This document shows, one piece after another, positions 17,874 to 26,358 of a stretch of 36,245 nucleotides of DNA; position 1 is the stretch's first letter, and each line of letters opens with the position of its first letter. Source of the stretch: Caldilineaceae bacterium (GTDB lineage Bacteria > Chloroflexota > Anaerolineae > Caldilineales > Caldilineaceae); contig JAHDWG010000008.1 of NCBI GenBank assembly GCA_023384495.1, positions 1-36,245 of the forward strand, given 5' to 3'. The notes below the pieces were generated by a model. It saw nothing but the letters and a program-made list of their open reading frames with translations, ran no database searches and had not been told where the DNA came from. The translations under genes were made by a program, and so were the position numbers.

Positions 17874-17965
17874 GACGATAGACGACGGACGATCATCCAT
17901 CGTCCATCGTCTATCGTCCATCGTCCATCGTCCATCGTCCATCGTCCATCGTCTATCGTCTATCC
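17874..17965. repeat. Heptad repeat array ATCGTCY with a 20-bp inverted arm
   Basis: Nine tandem copies of ATCGTCC/ATCGTCT run from 17899 to 17961. The stretch 17874-17893 is an inverted copy of 17899-17918 (19 of 20 positions), giving a hairpin with a 5-base loop. It lies between two convergent genes and might act as a bidirectional terminator. Confidence 0.9.
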
Positions 17966-17969
17966 AACC

Positions 17970-18701
17970 CTACGCCGCGGCCCCGTTCACCACGGCCACT
18001 ATCTGCGCGATGATCGAAACCGCGATCTCTTCCGGGCGGCGGGCGCCGATGTCCAGGCCAATTGGGGCGTGGATACGCGCAATTTCGGCGTCGGTGACGC
18101 CCAGTTCATGGAGCGCAGCCACGCGACGGGCGTGTGTTTTTTTGGAACCTAGCGCACCGATGTAACGCGCTGGGCTGCGCACGGCAAAGGCCAGCGCCGG
18201 GTTGTCGATCTTTTCGTCGTGGGTCAGCACCACCACACAGGTCGATTCGTCGATCCCCAGCGTGGGCAAGGCGTCCGCAGGCCATTGGATGAGCAATCGG
18301 TCGGCGTGGGCAAAGCGTTCGGGCGTGGCAAAGGCGGATCGGGCATCGAGCACCACCGTATAAAAACCGAGCGCCTTGCCAAACGTTACCAACGGGATGG
18401 CCATGTGTACTGCCCCCACAATGACCAGTTTCGGGGGGGGCGCGTGGACATCGACAAAGATCTCGAGCGTCTCCCCGGCCCACGGCAGTGTGAAGCGTTC
18501 GGCCTGTTGGGTGGCCAACTGCTCCATCATTCGCTTGCGCACGGTTTCATCCAGTTGTGGTGAACCCAAGCTCCCCATAGTCGCCCCGTTGGGCCAGAGC
18601 AGCAGCTTTCCTCCAAGCCCAGCCCCACGGATCACCGTGGCCGCCGCCACCAGCCGCGCCTCGGCAACCGAGTCGCGCAGCGCCTCATACAGCGTTGTCA
18701 T
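17970..18701 (-). CDS. XdhC/CoxI family protein (molybdenum cofactor insertion), orphan
   Basis: The 243 residues contain the N-terminal XdhC_CoxI domain (LVAAATVIRGAGLGGKLLLW) and the C-terminal Rossmann-type XdhC_C domain (KLVIVGAVHMAIPLV, then ARYIGALGSKKTHARRVAAL and GLDIGARRPEEIAVSIIAQI). XdhC-like proteins bind the molybdenum cofactor, help its sulfuration and deliver it to xanthine dehydrogenase or CO dehydrogenase-type enzymes. No molybdoenzyme genes are in the window, so the client is elsewhere. In many members the start of the Rossmann strand is GAGHVA; here it is GAVHMA, so the first glycine loop is altered. AAAGGG about 7 bases before ATG 18701 supports the start. Confidence 0.88.
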   Translation of the reverse strand: MTTLYEALRDSVAEARLVAAATVIRGAGLGGKLLLWPNGATMGSLGSPQLDETVRKRMMEQLATQQAERFTLPWAGETLEIFVDVHAPPPKLVIVGAVHMAIPLVTFGKALGFYTVVLDARSAFATPERFAHADRLLIQWPADALPTLGIDESTCVVVLTHDEKIDNPALAFAVRSPARYIGALGSKKTHARRVAALHELGVTDAEIARIHAPIGLDIGARRPEEIAVSIIAQIVAVVNGAAA

Positions 18702-18812
18702 CGTTCCGCCCTTTCTGTGTTGCGTGTATTACGGGATTCATTTGTGGAAATCGTGGTGGCCACCTTCGCCGCTCTGGCGCTGGGGTGGCGTTTCCGCAGT
18801 TCCCGCTGCTAC

Positions 18813-18841
18813 TTTTCACAATGATATTCTGCAAGTATAAT
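18813..18841 (+). promoter_or_regulatory. Promoter candidate for the nanE operon
   Basis: TTTTCA (18813-18818), 17-base spacer, and a perfect TATAAT (18836-18841). It would leave a 5' UTR of about 119 bases before ATG 18967. I see nothing else of note in this 265-bp gap. Confidence 0.5.
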
Positions 18842-18966
18842 GCCGAAACAGCGATTCAAATAGAATTGCGCCGGCAACGATGTGAATCCTGACCAAGCAG
18901 GCGCCAACCCTGTATCTCGACAATCTGATCTGGCAGACAGTAGGCTTTGCGAAAGACCCGGCAACC

Positions 18967-19680
18967 ATGATACCACGTTCGCAGCAACTTGACGCCTTCC
19001 TCTGTACGGTTCGTGGCGGTCTCATTGTCTCTTGCCAGGCGCTGCCCCACGAGCCTCTCTTTGGGGCGGCCATCATGGCGCGCATGGCGGTGGCGGCGAT
19101 CGAGGGCGGCGCGCGGGCGATCCGCGCCAACACGCCACCCGACATTGCCGCCATTCGCAATGCAGTCGACGCGCCGGTCATCGGTCTGTATAAGGCCGAT
19201 ATCCCCGGCTACCCGGTCTACATTACGCCGACGCTGGACCACGCGCGGCAGGTGGCCGATGCTGGCGCCCATGTGATTGCGATTGACGCCACCGCGCGCC
19301 CTCGCCCACACCCCGGCTCGCTGGCCGAGTTCATCCACGCCATTCACGACGCCACCGGGTTACCTGTGCTGGCCGATATTGCGACCCTCGAAGAAGGGCA
19401 GGCCGCGGTGGCCGCCGGGGCTGATCTGATCTCCACCACCATGTCGGGCTATACGCCAAACAGCCCGCAGCAGCCCGGCCCCGACCTGGCATTGGTGCGC
19501 CAGCTTGCCCAGGCCGCGGCTACACCCGTGCTGGCCGAAGGACGCTATCGCCGCCCCGAAGAGGTGGCCGAAGCGTTGGCGCTGGGCGCCACTGCGGTGG
19601 TGGTGGGTGGCGCCATCACCCGGCCCCAAGAGATCACCCGTTGGTTTGTGGCTGCGCTGGAGGAGCATTCGTCGCCATGA
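18967..19680 (+). CDS. nanE: N-acetylmannosamine-6-phosphate 2-epimerase
   Basis: TIM-barrel epimerase of 237 residues that turns ManNAc-6-P into GlcNAc-6-P in sialic acid / amino sugar breakdown. The family pattern is clear: [15 protein letters not shown] at the start, [11 protein letters not shown], the catalytic-Lys strand [23 protein letters not shown], and the acidic [12 protein letters not shown], followed by the phosphate-binding [11 protein letters not shown]. The stop overlaps the ROK kinase start as ATGA, so kinase and epimerase are co-translated, as in nanEK pairs. No sialic acid lyase (nanA) or transporter gene is in the window. The ribosome site is weak. Confidence 0.92.
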   Translation: MIPRSQQLDAFLCTVRGGLIVSCQALPHEPLFGAAIMARMAVAAIEGGARAIRANTPPDIAAIRNAVDAPVIGLYKADIPGYPVYITPTLDHARQVADAGAHVIAIDATARPRPHPGSLAEFIHAIHDATGLPVLADIATLEEGQAAVAAGADLISTTMSGYTPNSPQQPGPDLALVRQLAQAAATPVLAEGRYRRPEEVAEALALGATAVVVGGAITRPQEITRWFVAALEEHSSP

Positions 19681-20600
19681 GCGAACCCATCCTTGTCCTC
19701 GATGTGGGGGGAACCAAGCTGGCCGCCGGCATCCTGTTGGACGACAACACGGTGGTCAGCCGCGCCGAGACGCCCACGCTGGCCGAAGAAGGGGGGGAGG
19801 CCGTGCTGGCGCGCCTGGTCGCCTTGGGGCGGCGTGTGCTCATGCAGGCGGCGCATGAGTGGCCGGCGCTGCCTACGCCGGCTGCGGTCGGGCTGGCCAG
19901 CGCCGGTTATATCGATCAGGCGCATGGCGTCGTGCGCTTTGCCACCGACAACCTGCCGGGCTGGACGGGGCTACCCCTGGCCGCCCGGCTTGAGGCCGCG
20001 TTTGCACTGCCGGCGGCGGTTGCCAACGATGCCGCCTGTTTTGCGTTGGCCGAGGCGGCTGTGGGCGCAGGCCGGGGCTATCGCCATGTGCTGGTGGTGG
20101 CGGTGGGCACGGGCGTCGGCGGCGGCATCGTCATCGACGGGGCGCTCTACAGCGGCTGGGAGGGGCGCGCCGGCGCAATTGGCCACCTGTGTGTGGAGCC
20201 GGTCAACGGGCGACCGTGTACGTGTGGGTTGGGCGGCTGCCTGGAGACCTACACGGCGACGCGCGTCATGGTGGCCGAGAGTGGCTACCCCTCGATCCAG
20301 GCGCTGGCTGAATCGTATACCGCCGGCAATGAGGAACCGGCGGTGGATGAGGCGGCCATTTGGTTGGGGCGCGGTTTGGCCGCGCTGGCCCACGTCTTGG
20401 GGCCCGAGGCGATTGTGATTGGAGGGAGCGTCGGTCTGTTGGGTGAACGGTATCTCCAGATCACACACCAGAGTTTCCAAGAACACACCATGCCCCTCCA
20501 TCAGATGACGCCCCTCTTGCCAGCCGCCCTCGGCGCCGACAGTGGGTTGCTGGGCGCAGGGATTCTTGCCCGTAGCCTACTGCAAAAGGAGGATTCATGA
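19677..20600 (+). CDS. ROK family sugar kinase (NanK- or glucokinase-like)
   Basis: Kinase of 307 residues. It shows the ATP-binding [13 protein letters not shown], the catalytic [26 protein letters not shown], and the zinc motif GHLCVEP followed by [12 protein letters not shown]. Overlap with nanE (ATGA) supports an N-acetylmannosamine kinase role that makes the epimerase substrate. Glucokinase or another hexosamine kinase function cannot be excluded. ATG 19677 is chosen although the frame is open from 19641. The stop TGA overlaps the start of the 54-residue ORF, and AAAAGGAGG in its last codons is the ribosome site for that ORF. Confidence 0.92.
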   Translation: MSEPILVLDVGGTKLAAGILLDDNTVVSRAETPTLAEEGGEAVLARLVALGRRVLMQAAHEWPALPTPAAVGLASAGYIDQAHGVVRFATDNLPGWTGLPLAARLEAAFALPAAVANDAACFALAEAAVGAGRGYRHVLVVAVGTGVGGGIVIDGALYSGWEGRAGAIGHLCVEPVNGRPCTCGLGGCLETYTATRVMVAESGYPSIQALAESYTAGNEEPAVDEAAIWLGRGLAALAHVLGPEAIVIGGSVGLLGERYLQITHQSFQEHTMPLHQMTPLLPAALGADSGLLGAGILARSLLQKEDS

Positions 20601-20761
20601 TCACCGACCACGATAAGCCGGAACGGTCCCAAGACCCCGCTAACTACAATTTGAAGGTAGGCGGCAAGAGACCTGTCAATGCCTTTTACACCGCGTTGGT
20701 GTTGCAGCCCGATGGACCTGTGTTGCAGCTCGCTTGCGGGAGTGGCCTGACGACAGCATGA
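20597..20761 (+). CDS. 54-residue ORF, unrecognised, translationally coupled on both sides
   Basis: ATG 20597 overlaps the kinase stop (ATGA), and its stop TGA overlaps the ATG of the DhaM-HPr-EI gene in the same ATGA way. AAAAGGAGG ends 4-5 bases before the start, the strongest Shine-Dalgarno site in this operon. The peptide begins [18 protein letters not shown] and ends VLQLACGSGLTTA. It is hydrophilic at the N-terminus with a Leu/Val-rich C-terminal half, and has no signal peptide or TM helix. The final LACGSG resembles a glycine-rich loop of methyltransferases, but the ORF is too short for such a domain. It may be a small protein or a coupling leader that passes ribosomes to the next gene; I cannot assign a function. 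Confidence 0.65.
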   Translation: MITDHDKPERSQDPANYNLKVGGKRPVNAFYTALVLQPDGPVLQLACGSGLTTA

Positions 20762-23283
20762 TCGGCTTTGTGATTGTCTCTCACAGCGCTGCTGTGGCCG
20801 CCGGTGTGCGCGACCTGGCGCGACAACTGGCGCGCGACCGTGTGCCCATTGCCATTGCCGGTGGTGTGGATGACCCCAGCGACCCCATCGGCACCGATCC
20901 CTTGCGCATCTTGGCGGCTATTGAGGCGGTCTATAGCGAAGATGGTGTGGTCGTCTTTATGGATTTGGGCAGCGCAGTGCTCAGCGCCGAGACTGCACTC
21001 GATTTTCTCACCCCTGACCAGCGAGCGCATGTTCATCTCTGCGCCGCGCCGCTCGTGGAGGGCGTTTTGGCCGCCGCAGTGCAGGCCATGGCCGGGGGTT
21101 CGCTGGCCGAGGTGCTGGCCGAGGCCGATGGCGCGCTCAACGCCAAAGCCATGCAACTCCACCCAATTCCCCCACAAGATTCCCCGTCGCAACAGCCACC
21201 CGAACTTTCGAGCGCCACCGCCCCATATGAGGGAACAGACGGCTTCACCACCCTCGTGACAAGCCCATTGGGCCTCCACGCACGGCCAGCGGCGCGGATT
21301 GTCAATACCGTCAGCCATTTTGACGCCCAGGTTACCATCACCAACCGCGGGCAGAGCGCCAACGCCGGCAGCATCAACCAGATCATGACGTTGGTGGCGC
21401 AACAGGGAGATACCCTGCACATCCGCGCGACGGGGCCACAAGCCAGAGAAGCGCTCGCCGCCATGCGCGAATTGGCGGCGGTGAATTTTCACGAAGCCAA
21501 CGACCGCCCCCCTCTGGCGCAGAAAGGGGCGTTGCCGCTTGCCCGCGCGCTTGGCGTCGACACGCCCGCCGATCTGCATGGAACGCCGGTGGTCGAAGGT
21601 GTCAGTTATGGCCCGGCGTTTGTATATCACCCCGTGCGCGCCCGGGTGCGCGAAGAGACCGTCGCCGACCCGCCCGGCGAGTGGGCGCGCTTGCAACAGG
21701 CGCTGGCGTCCGTCCACGCGGCGCTGACTCAGCTTCAGGCCGAGAGCGAGCACCGGATCGGCGCGGCGGAGGCTATGATCTTCAGCGCCGAGGCCGCGCT
21801 GCTGGCCGACCCTGATTTGCAGCAGCTTGCCCAAGACCTGATTCTGGATCAGCATCTCAACGCCGAGGCGGCCTGGCGTCGCGTCACCGACGCCGTGGCG
21901 CAACGTCTGGAACAGGCCCAACAGAGCTATTGGCAGCAACGAACTGCCGATATCTATGATGTCCAGGCGCAGGTTTTGCGCCAATTGATGGACGCGCCCT
22001 CGGATTTGCCCCAGTTGACGGGGCCGGCTGTCTTGGTGGCCGATGACTTGCCGCCGTCGCTCACCGTGTTGCTGCGCCCTGAGCACGTGCGGGGCATCGT
22101 GCTAGAGCGCGGCGGCGCAACCAGCCACACCGCCATTTTGGCGCGGGCCATGGGCATCCCCACGGTGATGGGCGCATCGGGCCTTTTGGACAAGGTGACG
22201 GATGGACAACTGATCGCCCTCGACGGCTTTGCTGGGCGCGTCTGGCTGCGCCCCACCGACGTCCTCTGCGCCCGGGTCGACGCCCTGCGCCAACGCCTCA
22301 AGGACATTCGGGTGGCCGGCGCGCGCGCAGCCCTGCTGCCCGCCCAACTACGCGACGGCAAGCGCATTCAGGTCATGGCCAATATCGGCGGCGCGGACGA
22401 AGCCGCGGTTGCCGTGCGCAGCGGCGCCGAAGGCGTTGGGCTCTTTCGCACCGAGTATCTTTTCATGAACCGCCCCAGCCCCCCCGACGAAGCCGAGCAG
22501 TATGCCGCCTATGTGGCCGCCGCCGCCGCACTCGATGGGGAACCGCTGGTCGTCCGCACATTGGATGTGGGCGGTGACAAGGCTATTGCCTATCTGGGGA
22601 TGCCAGCCGAAGGAAACCCGGCGCTCGGTTGGCGTGGGATTCGCTACTGGCTGGCGCGCCCAGAGCTGGCCACCGTCCAGTTGCGCGCTATTCTGCGCGC
22701 CGGCGCGGCGCGGCCGCTGCGGCTTCTTGTGCCCATGGTCAGCAAGCTTGAGGAACTAATCGCAGCCAGATCGCTGATCGAGGATGTCTGTGCCGCATTG
22801 CGCAAAGCCAATCTACCTTACGCCACCGATATGCCAGTGGGCGTCATGGTCGAAACGCCGGCAGCCGTCTTTATGGCGCACAAGCTGGCGCCCCATGTTG
22901 ACTTCTTTAGCATCGGCACCAATGATCTGACCCAATATGTGATGGCCGCCGACCGTAACAACGTGCAGGTGGCGACGTTGGCCAATCATCTTCAGCCTGC
23001 GGTCTTCCAGGCCATCCATCAAGTGGTGCAGGCCGCGCACCAAGCTGGGATTCGCGTGGCTGTCTGTGGTGAACTGGCGGGCGACCCCAACACGGCATTG
23101 CTGCTGGCGGGCATTGGCGTTGATGAGTTGAGCATGAATGCAGCGGCTATCCCGGCGGTCAAGTCCGCGTTGCGCCGGCTTACGCTGGGGCAGACGATTG
23201 CGCTTGCGGAGGCTGTTCTCGGCCTCACCACGGCCGAGGAGATCGAGCAACTGTTAGGCCGCCAGAACCTGATCCCACTGTGA
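20758..23283 (+). CDS. DhaM-HPr-Enzyme I fusion (PTS phosphoryl donor)
   Basis: Three phospho-carrier modules in one chain of 841 residues. Residues 1-~130 are DhaM (EIIA-Man-like), with the phospho-His in VIVSHS and the typical VVVFMDLGSAVLSAETAL. Residues ~162-250 are HPr with phospho-His174 (PLGLHARPAA). Residues ~275-841 are a full Enzyme I, with phospho-His457 in GGATSHTAI, the PEP-binding LDVGGDKAI and FSIGTNDLTQYV, and catalytic Cys770 in VCGELAGD. In dihydroxyacetone kinase systems it carries phosphate from PEP to DhaL-bound ADP. No dhaK or dhaL is present here; the neighbours are nanE and a ROK kinase. E. coli DhaM has a shortened EI part, whereas here it is complete. Confidence 0.93.
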   Translation: MIGFVIVSHSAAVAAGVRDLARQLARDRVPIAIAGGVDDPSDPIGTDPLRILAAIEAVYSEDGVVVFMDLGSAVLSAETALDFLTPDQRAHVHLCAAPLVEGVLAAAVQAMAGGSLAEVLAEADGALNAKAMQLHPIPPQDSPSQQPPELSSATAPYEGTDGFTTLVTSPLGLHARPAARIVNTVSHFDAQVTITNRGQSANAGSINQIMTLVAQQGDTLHIRATGPQAREALAAMRELAAVNFHEANDRPPLAQKGALPLARALGVDTPADLHGTPVVEGVSYGPAFVYHPVRARVREETVADPPGEWARLQQALASVHAALTQLQAESEHRIGAAEAMIFSAEAALLADPDLQQLAQDLILDQHLNAEAAWRRVTDAVAQRLEQAQQSYWQQRTADIYDVQAQVLRQLMDAPSDLPQLTGPAVLVADDLPPSLTVLLRPEHVRGIVLERGGATSHTAILARAMGIPTVMGASGLLDKVTDGQLIALDGFAGRVWLRPTDVLCARVDALRQRLKDIRVAGARAALLPAQLRDGKRIQVMANIGGADEAAVAVRSGAEGVGLFRTEYLFMNRPSPPDEAEQYAAYVAAAAALDGEPLVVRTLDVGGDKAIAYLGMPAEGNPALGWRGIRYWLARPELATVQLRAILRAGAARPLRLLVPMVSKLEELIAARSLIEDVCAALRKANLPYATDMPVGVMVETPAAVFMAHKLAPHVDFFSIGTNDLTQYVMAADRNNVQVATLANHLQPAVFQAIHQVVQAAHQAGIRVAVCGELAGDPNTALLLAGIGVDELSMNAAAIPAVKSALRRLTLGQTIALAEAVLGLTTAEEIEQLLGRQNLIPL

Positions 23284-23326
23284 TCGGTGTTTTGGTTCGA
23301 TCCGCAATCACGATTCGGGTTGGTGC

Positions 23327-24028
23327 TTAGCGCGCAAACCGCGCCAGTCGTTCTTGCAAAACTTGAAACGGTTGCGCACCCACCACTCGATCCACAACCT
23401 GGCCGCGTTGAAAGATCAGCAGCGCCGGGATACCCTGGATGCCCAACCGCTGCGCCGTAAGCGGCTGCTCATCGACGTTGAGCTTGGCCACCACCGCTTT
23501 GCCGGCAAAATCGCGCGCCAGTTGCTCAACGGCCGGGGCCACCATGCGACACGGCCCACACCAGGGCGCCCAGAAATCAACCAACACCGGCAGGGGTCCG
23601 TTCACAACTTGAGAAAATGTGGCGTCGGTCAGCGTCAAAGGCATCGAGCCACTGTGCGGGTCGGTGGGCTGAACGCGCGGTTGCGCCGGCGGTTTGCCCC
23701 CCGCGGCCAGATAGTTGATCCACGCCTGGATTTCGCCCAGGGCAAGCGAACCCTCCAATAGACCTTCACGACGACCCGCCTTGAAAAATGCGAGCGCCGG
23801 TGTTTGGCGAACCCCAAAGCGCGCCATCAGCGGCTGTTCAGCTTGCGCATTGATTTTGGCGATCAGCAGCTTGCCGGCCTCCGTTTCGGCAAAGCGCTCG
23901 AGGGCCGATTCGACAGGCGCCGGCGTAGGCGTGGCCGGTGACCAAAAGAGCAACACGACCGGGAGCCCGGCGCCCAGGACGCGATCAATGCTGTGCTGAT
24001 TGGTGTGGATAACACTCTGAATCCTCAT
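23327..24028 (-). CDS. Double thioredoxin-fold protein; only the C-terminal domain has CGPC
   Basis: About 233 residues from ATG 24028 (MRIQSVIHTNQHS). The C-terminal domain (from about residue 130) is a canonical thioredoxin, with DFWAPWCGPCRMVAP, cis-Pro in GIQGIPALLIF, and the end FQVLQERLARF. The N-terminal domain (about residues 5-95) has the same fold pattern (VVLLFWSPA near the redox site, then GVRQTPALAFFKAGR around the cis-Pro), but TPTP replaces the CxxC, so it cannot do dithiol chemistry. A Pro-rich linker joins them. The frame stays open to a start at 24175, but the homology begins near 24028. It is probably a cytoplasmic disulfide reductase or chaperone-like protein. Confidence 0.85.
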   Translation of the reverse strand: MRIQSVIHTNQHSIDRVLGAGLPVVLLFWSPATPTPAPVESALERFAETEAGKLLIAKINAQAEQPLMARFGVRQTPALAFFKAGRREGLLEGSLALGEIQAWINYLAAGGKPPAQPRVQPTDPHSGSMPLTLTDATFSQVVNGPLPVLVDFWAPWCGPCRMVAPAVEQLARDFAGKAVVAKLNVDEQPLTAQRLGIQGIPALLIFQRGQVVDRVVGAQPFQVLQERLARFAR

Positions 24029-24071
24029 GATAGTTGTCCGGTGATTATGAACTTTGTCCAGGTTCCGAATA

Positions 24072-24099
24072 TTCTCAGACTGGTAACATGAAGTATAAT
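24072..24099 (+). promoter_or_regulatory. Promoter candidate for the threonine-synthase-like gene
   Basis: TTCTCA (24072-24077), 16-base spacer and TATAAT (24094-24099), followed by a perfect hairpin GCGCAAGATTTGCGC at the likely start of the transcript. The -10 context AAGTATAATG matches that at the nanE promoter. Confidence 0.45.
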
Positions 24100-24255
24100 G
24101 GCGCAAGATTTGCGCGGGCGTTAGCATAGCATCAACATTGCATATGAATCCCATCGGCGCAGCTTGTGCAATCAACGAACACGGCCCATTGCGCAGCGTT
24201 ACCCTTTACCCCGGCGCAGTGGACGAGCACGATTGAATGAGAAAGGAAATTGGGG

Positions 24256-25377
24256 TTGATTGCCTACTGTCCAAACAGCCTATTTCGAATCAGCGCCGAG
24301 CTGGCGCCTCTACGTTGTCCATTGACGGCCCTCCCGCTAGAATACACCGCCCTGCCGCCCTTTGATCCTCAACAGATTGATACCTCGGTGGCCGGCCTTT
24401 GGCGGTATGGGGCTATGTTGCCGATCCTGCCCAAGCCGCGGCCACGGGTTACCTTAGGCGAAGGGTGGACGCCGCTTGTGGCCGACCGCTGGGCCGGCCA
24501 TGCCATCCACTGGAAACTGGATGCGCTCATGCCCACCGGCAGCTATAAAGATCGCGGCGTCTCGGTGATGGTGAACTGGTTTCTGGGGCAGGGCGCAAAA
24601 ACAGTAGTCGACGACTCTAGCGGCAACGCCGGCGCCAGTCTTGCCTGTTATGCGGCGCGCGCCGGGTTGACTGCGCGCATCTTTGTGCCCGAGAGCGCGC
24701 CGGAGCCTAAGCGCGCCCAGATCGCGGTGTACGGCGCTGAGCTGGTCGAAGTGCAAGGGCCGCGCAGCATGGCGCGTAGCGCCGCGGAAACGGATACACA
24801 GAATTCGCGCGCAGTGGTGTATGCCTCTCATGCCTGGCATCCCACATTTCTGTTGGGGCAAATGACCTGTGCGTGGGAAATTTGGGAGCAATTGGGACGC
24901 CGCACGCCCGATTGGCTGGTGGCGCCGGTGGGCAATGGCGGGTTGCTGTTGGGCACCTGGCGCGGTTTCCAACATTTGCAACAGTCGGGCCTGGTCGACC
25001 GTCTGCCCCGATTGATGGCCGTGCAGGCCGAGCCATATACGCCCATCTTTGACGCGTTTCAGGCCGGGGTGATGGAGATCGCGCCCGACCCGCGTGTCGA
25101 GAAGATAAGCGCCGACGGCATCGCCATCAGCTATCCGGTTCATGCACGGGCTGTGCTGGAGGCGGTCGGCCAATCGGGCGGCATAGTCGTGGCGGTCGAA
25201 GACCATGACGTGCGCGCCGCACAAGAGCGTCTGGCCGTGCGCGGCCTCTTCGTAGAGCCGACGAGCGCCACGGTTGCAGCGGCGATTGAGCAACACCGCA
25301 CACAATTTGGTGAAAAAGAAAGCGTTGTGGCAATATTAACAGGACATGGATTGAAAAATCCGCCCAAATTGATCTGA
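24256..25377 (+). CDS. Threonine-synthase-like PLP-dependent enzyme
   Basis: Fold-type II PLP enzyme of about 373 residues. The PLP-binding Lys is in PTGSYKDRG (about residue 98). The phosphate-loop region has [17 protein letters not shown], and GNGGLLLG is the second glycine loop. LGEGWTPL near residue 70 is the pattern seen in threonine synthases, so conversion of O-phosphohomoserine to threonine is the first guess; other members of this branch (such as diaminopropionate or threonine ammonia-lyases) are possible. The N-terminus resembles a threonine-synthase zinc ribbon whose Cys residues are mostly lost. No ATG is near: TTG 24256 lies 8 bases after AAAGGA; TTG 24250 is also possible. Confidence 0.83.
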   Translation: MIAYCPNSLFRISAELAPLRCPLTALPLEYTALPPFDPQQIDTSVAGLWRYGAMLPILPKPRPRVTLGEGWTPLVADRWAGHAIHWKLDALMPTGSYKDRGVSVMVNWFLGQGAKTVVDDSSGNAGASLACYAARAGLTARIFVPESAPEPKRAQIAVYGAELVEVQGPRSMARSAAETDTQNSRAVVYASHAWHPTFLLGQMTCAWEIWEQLGRRTPDWLVAPVGNGGLLLGTWRGFQHLQQSGLVDRLPRLMAVQAEPYTPIFDAFQAGVMEIAPDPRVEKISADGIAISYPVHARAVLEAVGQSGGIVVAVEDHDVRAAQERLAVRGLFVEPTSATVAAAIEQHRTQFGEKESVVAILTGHGLKNPPKLI

Positions 25378-25398
25378 TTCCTATACTACGGTTGCTTT

Positions 25399-25449
25399 GA
25401 AAACCGGACTTTGTGAAGATGTTTGCCCCTTCGAGGAGCTCCGGTTTTC
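25399..25449 (+). repeat. 10-bp perfect inverted repeat in the rnc leader
   Basis: GAAAACCGGA (25399-25408) and TCCGGTTTTC (25440-25449) are fully complementary around a 31-base loop. The outer bases ACGG (25388-25391) and CCGT (25460-25463) could extend the pairing. It lies between the threonine-synthase-like gene and the rnc start (25486). Confidence 0.65.
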
Positions 25450-25485
25450 GACCAGAGCTCCGTATAAGAGTGATAGCAGCGCGCT

Positions 25486-26346
25486 ATGGTCAACGCCGCA
25501 TCCGAATTTGAACGCGCCAACGGCCTGTCGTTCCGCGACAAGGCGCTCTTACAACGCGCCTTTGTCCACCGCAGCTATGTCAATGAGAATGGTAGTGCAG
25601 AGGGCTACGAAGACAACGAGCGGCTCGAGTTTCTGGGGGATACGGTGCTCAGCTTCGTGGTGAGCGAAGAATTGTATCTGCGCTACCCCGATTACCAAGA
25701 GGGACAACTAACCAGCATCCGGTCGGCATTGGTGCGCCGCGATGCATTGGCGCGCCTGGCCACCGCGCTGGGGATGGGCGACTACCTCCTGCTGGGGCAT
25801 GGCGAAGAAGAAAGCGGCGGCCGCAAGCGGACGGCCATTTTATGCGACGTGTTTGAGGCTGTCGTCGGCGCAATCTATCTCGACCAGGGGCGCGAAGCGG
25901 TACGCGGTTTTGTGTTGCCACTCATGCTCCGCGAACTGGAGCGCATCCACCATAAGGCGCTCGAGAAGGATCCCAAGAGTCGCCTGCAAGAGTATGTGCA
26001 GAGTAATATGGGGGTCACCCCGCGCTACCGTATGGTGGAGTCCACTGGCCCCGACCACAACAAGACCTTTGTCATGCGCGTCATGGTGGGCGACCAAATC
26101 TATGGCGTCGGGGCCGGTCAGAGCAAGCAGGACGCCACCCAACAGGCTGCGGCAATGGCGTTGCATCGCTCGGGCCAATATGCACCTGAGTATGAACAGG
26201 ATGTGGCGCTAGAGGATCGCTTTGGTCTTGCGTCTGCGATTTCGTCCGTCGACGACTTATCAGAGGCCACGGGCCTCAATGAGGGTATGAGCGATAAGAC
26301 GCCCGGCGCTGGCAAGGCGGATGGGGGCGAAGACGACGCATCGTAG
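25486..26346 (+). CDS. rnc: Ribonuclease III
   Basis: Endonuclease that cuts double-stranded RNA in rRNA and mRNA processing. The catalytic domain has the signature NERLEFLGD (residues 44-52) and the second acidic cluster DVFEAVVGAIYLD. A dsRNA-binding domain follows at about residues 161-230 (PKSRLQEYVQSNMG through SKQDATQQAAAMAL). At 286 residues it is 50-60 longer than usual, because of an acidic, low-complexity tail (residues ~232-286) rich in Asp, Glu and Gly. The ribosome site is weak. It is convergent with smc, with only 12 bp between the stops, so no terminator fits there. Confidence 0.97.
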   Translation: MVNAASEFERANGLSFRDKALLQRAFVHRSYVNENGSAEGYEDNERLEFLGDTVLSFVVSEELYLRYPDYQEGQLTSIRSALVRRDALARLATALGMGDYLLLGHGEEESGGRKRTAILCDVFEAVVGAIYLDQGREAVRGFVLPLMLRELERIHHKALEKDPKSRLQEYVQSNMGVTPRYRMVESTGPDHNKTFVMRVMVGDQIYGVGAGQSKQDATQQAAAMALHRSGQYAPEYEQDVALEDRFGLASAISSVDDLSEATGLNEGMSDKTPGAGKADGGEDDAS

Positions 26347-26358
26347 AACCACGCCGCG

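Noticed and set aside
17874-17965. CRISPR-like array
   Set aside because: The repeat unit is only 7 bp, with no spacers; it is a simple heptad tandem repeat.
20720-20761. LACGSG in the 54-residue ORF as a methyltransferase SAM motif
   Set aside because: The ORF ends right after it, so no methyltransferase fold could form.
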